DNA from: Olsenella sp. | GTDB lineage: Bacteria > Actinomycetota > Coriobacteriia > Coriobacteriales > Atopobiaceae | Direction of reading: 5' to 3' | Assembly (NCBI GenBank): GCA_015062715.1 | Contig: SUUD01000160.1 | Coordinates: forward strand, 1-5,201 | Length of the DNA: 5,201 nt | Shown here: positions 4,254 to 5,201 of the stretch, piece after piece | Layout: each line of letters opens with the position of its first letter | How positions within the stretch are numbered: the first letter of the stretch is position 1 | Notes under the pieces: generated by a model | The model's input: the letters and a program-made list of their open reading frames with translations, nothing else | Database searches by the model: none | What the model was told of the DNA's origin: nothing | Position numbers and translations under genes: made by a program

Positions 4254-5201
4254 CTAGTGGTGGAAGAGCCTCATGTGGGTGAAGCACATGGCGATGCCGT
4301 ACTTGTCGGCCGTCTCGATCACGTTGTCGTCGCGGATGGAGCCACCGGGCTCGGCGATGTAGCACACGCCGGACTTGCGGGCGCGCTCGACGTTGTCGCC
4401 AAAGGGGAAGAACGCGTCGGAGCCCACGGCGACGCCGGTCTGCGTGGCGATCCAGGCGGCCTTCTCCTCGTCGGTGAGGATCTCGGGCTTCTCGGCGAAC
4501 CACTTCTGCCACTCGCCGTCGCGCAGCACGTCGTCATGCTCGGGCCCGATGTAGACGTCGATGGCGTTGTCGCGGTTGGCGCGGCGGATGCCCTCGACGA
4601 ACTTGAGGCCGAGCACCTTGGGGTGCTGGCGCAGGAACCAGGTGTCGGCCTTGTTGCCGGCGAGGCGGGTGCAGTGGATGCGGCTCTGCTGGCCGGCGCC
4701 GATGCCGATGGCCATGCCGTCCTTGACGTAGCACACGGAGTTGGACTGGGTGTACTTGAGGGTGATGAGGCTGATCATCATGTCGATGAGGGCGTCCTCG
4801 GGGATGTCCTTGTTCTCGGTCACGACGTCGCCGAGCAGCTCGCGGTCGATCTTGAAGAAGTTGTGCCCCTGCTCGAAGGTGATGCCAAAGACGTCCTTGG
4901 TCTCGCTGGGCGCGCAGACGTAGTCAGGGTCGATCTGGATGACGTTGTAGTTGCCGTTGCGCTTCTGGGCCAGGATCTCGAGGGCCTCCTCGGTGTAGCC
5001 GGGGGCGATGATGCCGTCGGAGACCTCGGGCTTGATGTAGCGGGCCACGTCGGCGTCGCAGATGTCGGATACGGCCGCGAAGTCGCCGTAGGAGGACATG
5101 CGGTCGGCGCCGCGGGCGCGGATGTAGGCGCAGGCGATTGCACTGGGCTCGGGCATGTCGTCGGGCACGAAGTAGATCTGGCGGTCGATGTCGGTGAGGG
5201 G
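4254..5201 (-). CDS. purH: AICAR formyltransferase (PurH), 5' end beyond window
   Basis: This enzyme transfers a formyl group from 10-formyl-tetrahydrofolate to AICAR, the ninth step of de novo purine synthesis, in the cytoplasm. The 315 visible residues contain family landmarks in order: ARGADRMSSYGDF, EVSDGIIAPGY, KYTQSNSVCY, GIGAGQQSRIHCTRLAG, SDAFFPFGDNVERA, PGGSIRDDNVIE, and the C-terminal MRLFHH. The segment between GAGQQSRIHCTRLAG and SDAFFPF is long (KADTWFLRQHPKVL onward), as in eukaryotic ATIC rather than in E. coli PurH. The frame is open to the last base and reads PLTDIDRQIYFVPDDM, so the GTG at 5168 is internal. The catalytic Lys-His segment (FKHVSP in relatives) would lie just off the right edge. 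Whether an IMP cyclohydrolase domain precedes it cannot be seen; a stand-alone transformylase of about 390 residues is my expectation. Confidence 0.93.
   Translation of the reverse strand, partial: PLTDIDRQIYFVPDDMPEPSAIACAYIRARGADRMSSYGDFAAVSDICDADVARYIKPEVSDGIIAPGYTEEALEILAQKRNGNYNVIQIDPDYVCAPSETKDVFGITFEQGHNFFKIDRELLGDVVTENKDIPEDALIDMMISLITLKYTQSNSVCYVKDGMAIGIGAGQQSRIHCTRLAGNKADTWFLRQHPKVLGLKFVEGIRRANRDNAIDVYIGPEHDDVLRDGEWQKWFAEKPEILTDEEKAAWIATQTGVAVGSDAFFPFGDNVERARKSGVCYIAEPGGSIRDDNVIETADKYGIAMCFTHMRLFHH

Overview
The window is high-GC DNA with tightly packed genes, good Shine-Dalgarno sites and short intergenic gaps. Together with the protein repertoire (a COG0523/CobW-type GTPase, a short zinc-ribbon membrane protein, and an AICAR transformylase of the form also found in eukaryotic ATIC), this suggests an anaerobic actinobacterium, most likely a Coriobacteriia member such as Olsenella, Collinsella or a relative. 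That assignment is inference: there is no rRNA or marker gene here to fix it.

Layout, left to right. Bases 2-613 (+) hold the C-terminal part of a CobW-family GTPase whose start lies off the window. Bases 628-875 are a large non-coding inverted repeat: two 96-base arms, each made of three 33-base units, around a 56-base centre. It sits between convergent genes. Bases 897-1415 (-) encode a Nudix hydrolase. It is divergent from a small XRE-type helix-turn-helix protein at 1527-1778 (+), which is followed by a terminator at 1840-1881.

The most interesting part is the two-gene unit at 1930-3344 (+). The first gene encodes a 108-residue peptide with a twin-arginine signal and a lipobox-like cysteine. 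Its very acidic mature part contains three copies of the motif NE(I/L)xxVYGPPxDF(D/E). Fourteen bases later comes a 357-residue radical SAM/SPASM enzyme. A terminator precedes the pair and another hairpin follows it. The pair reads as a compact RiPP-like system: the radical SAM enzyme would modify the repeats, probably around the invariant Val-Tyr-Gly-Pro-Pro, in the cytoplasm. The Tat system would then carry the altered peptide across the membrane, where it would be lipid-anchored. No dedicated peptidase, transporter or RRE protein is visible, so general Tat and lipoprotein machinery would have to serve.

Bases 3400-4128 (-) encode a membrane protein with an N-terminal double-CxxC zinc ribbon, a Gln/Pro-rich linker and about four transmembrane segments. 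Bases 4254-5201 (-) hold most of an AICAR formyltransferase (purH) whose start lies beyond the right edge. The genes around the peptide/radical SAM pair look like ordinary housekeeping or accessory genes and show no clear functional tie to it.
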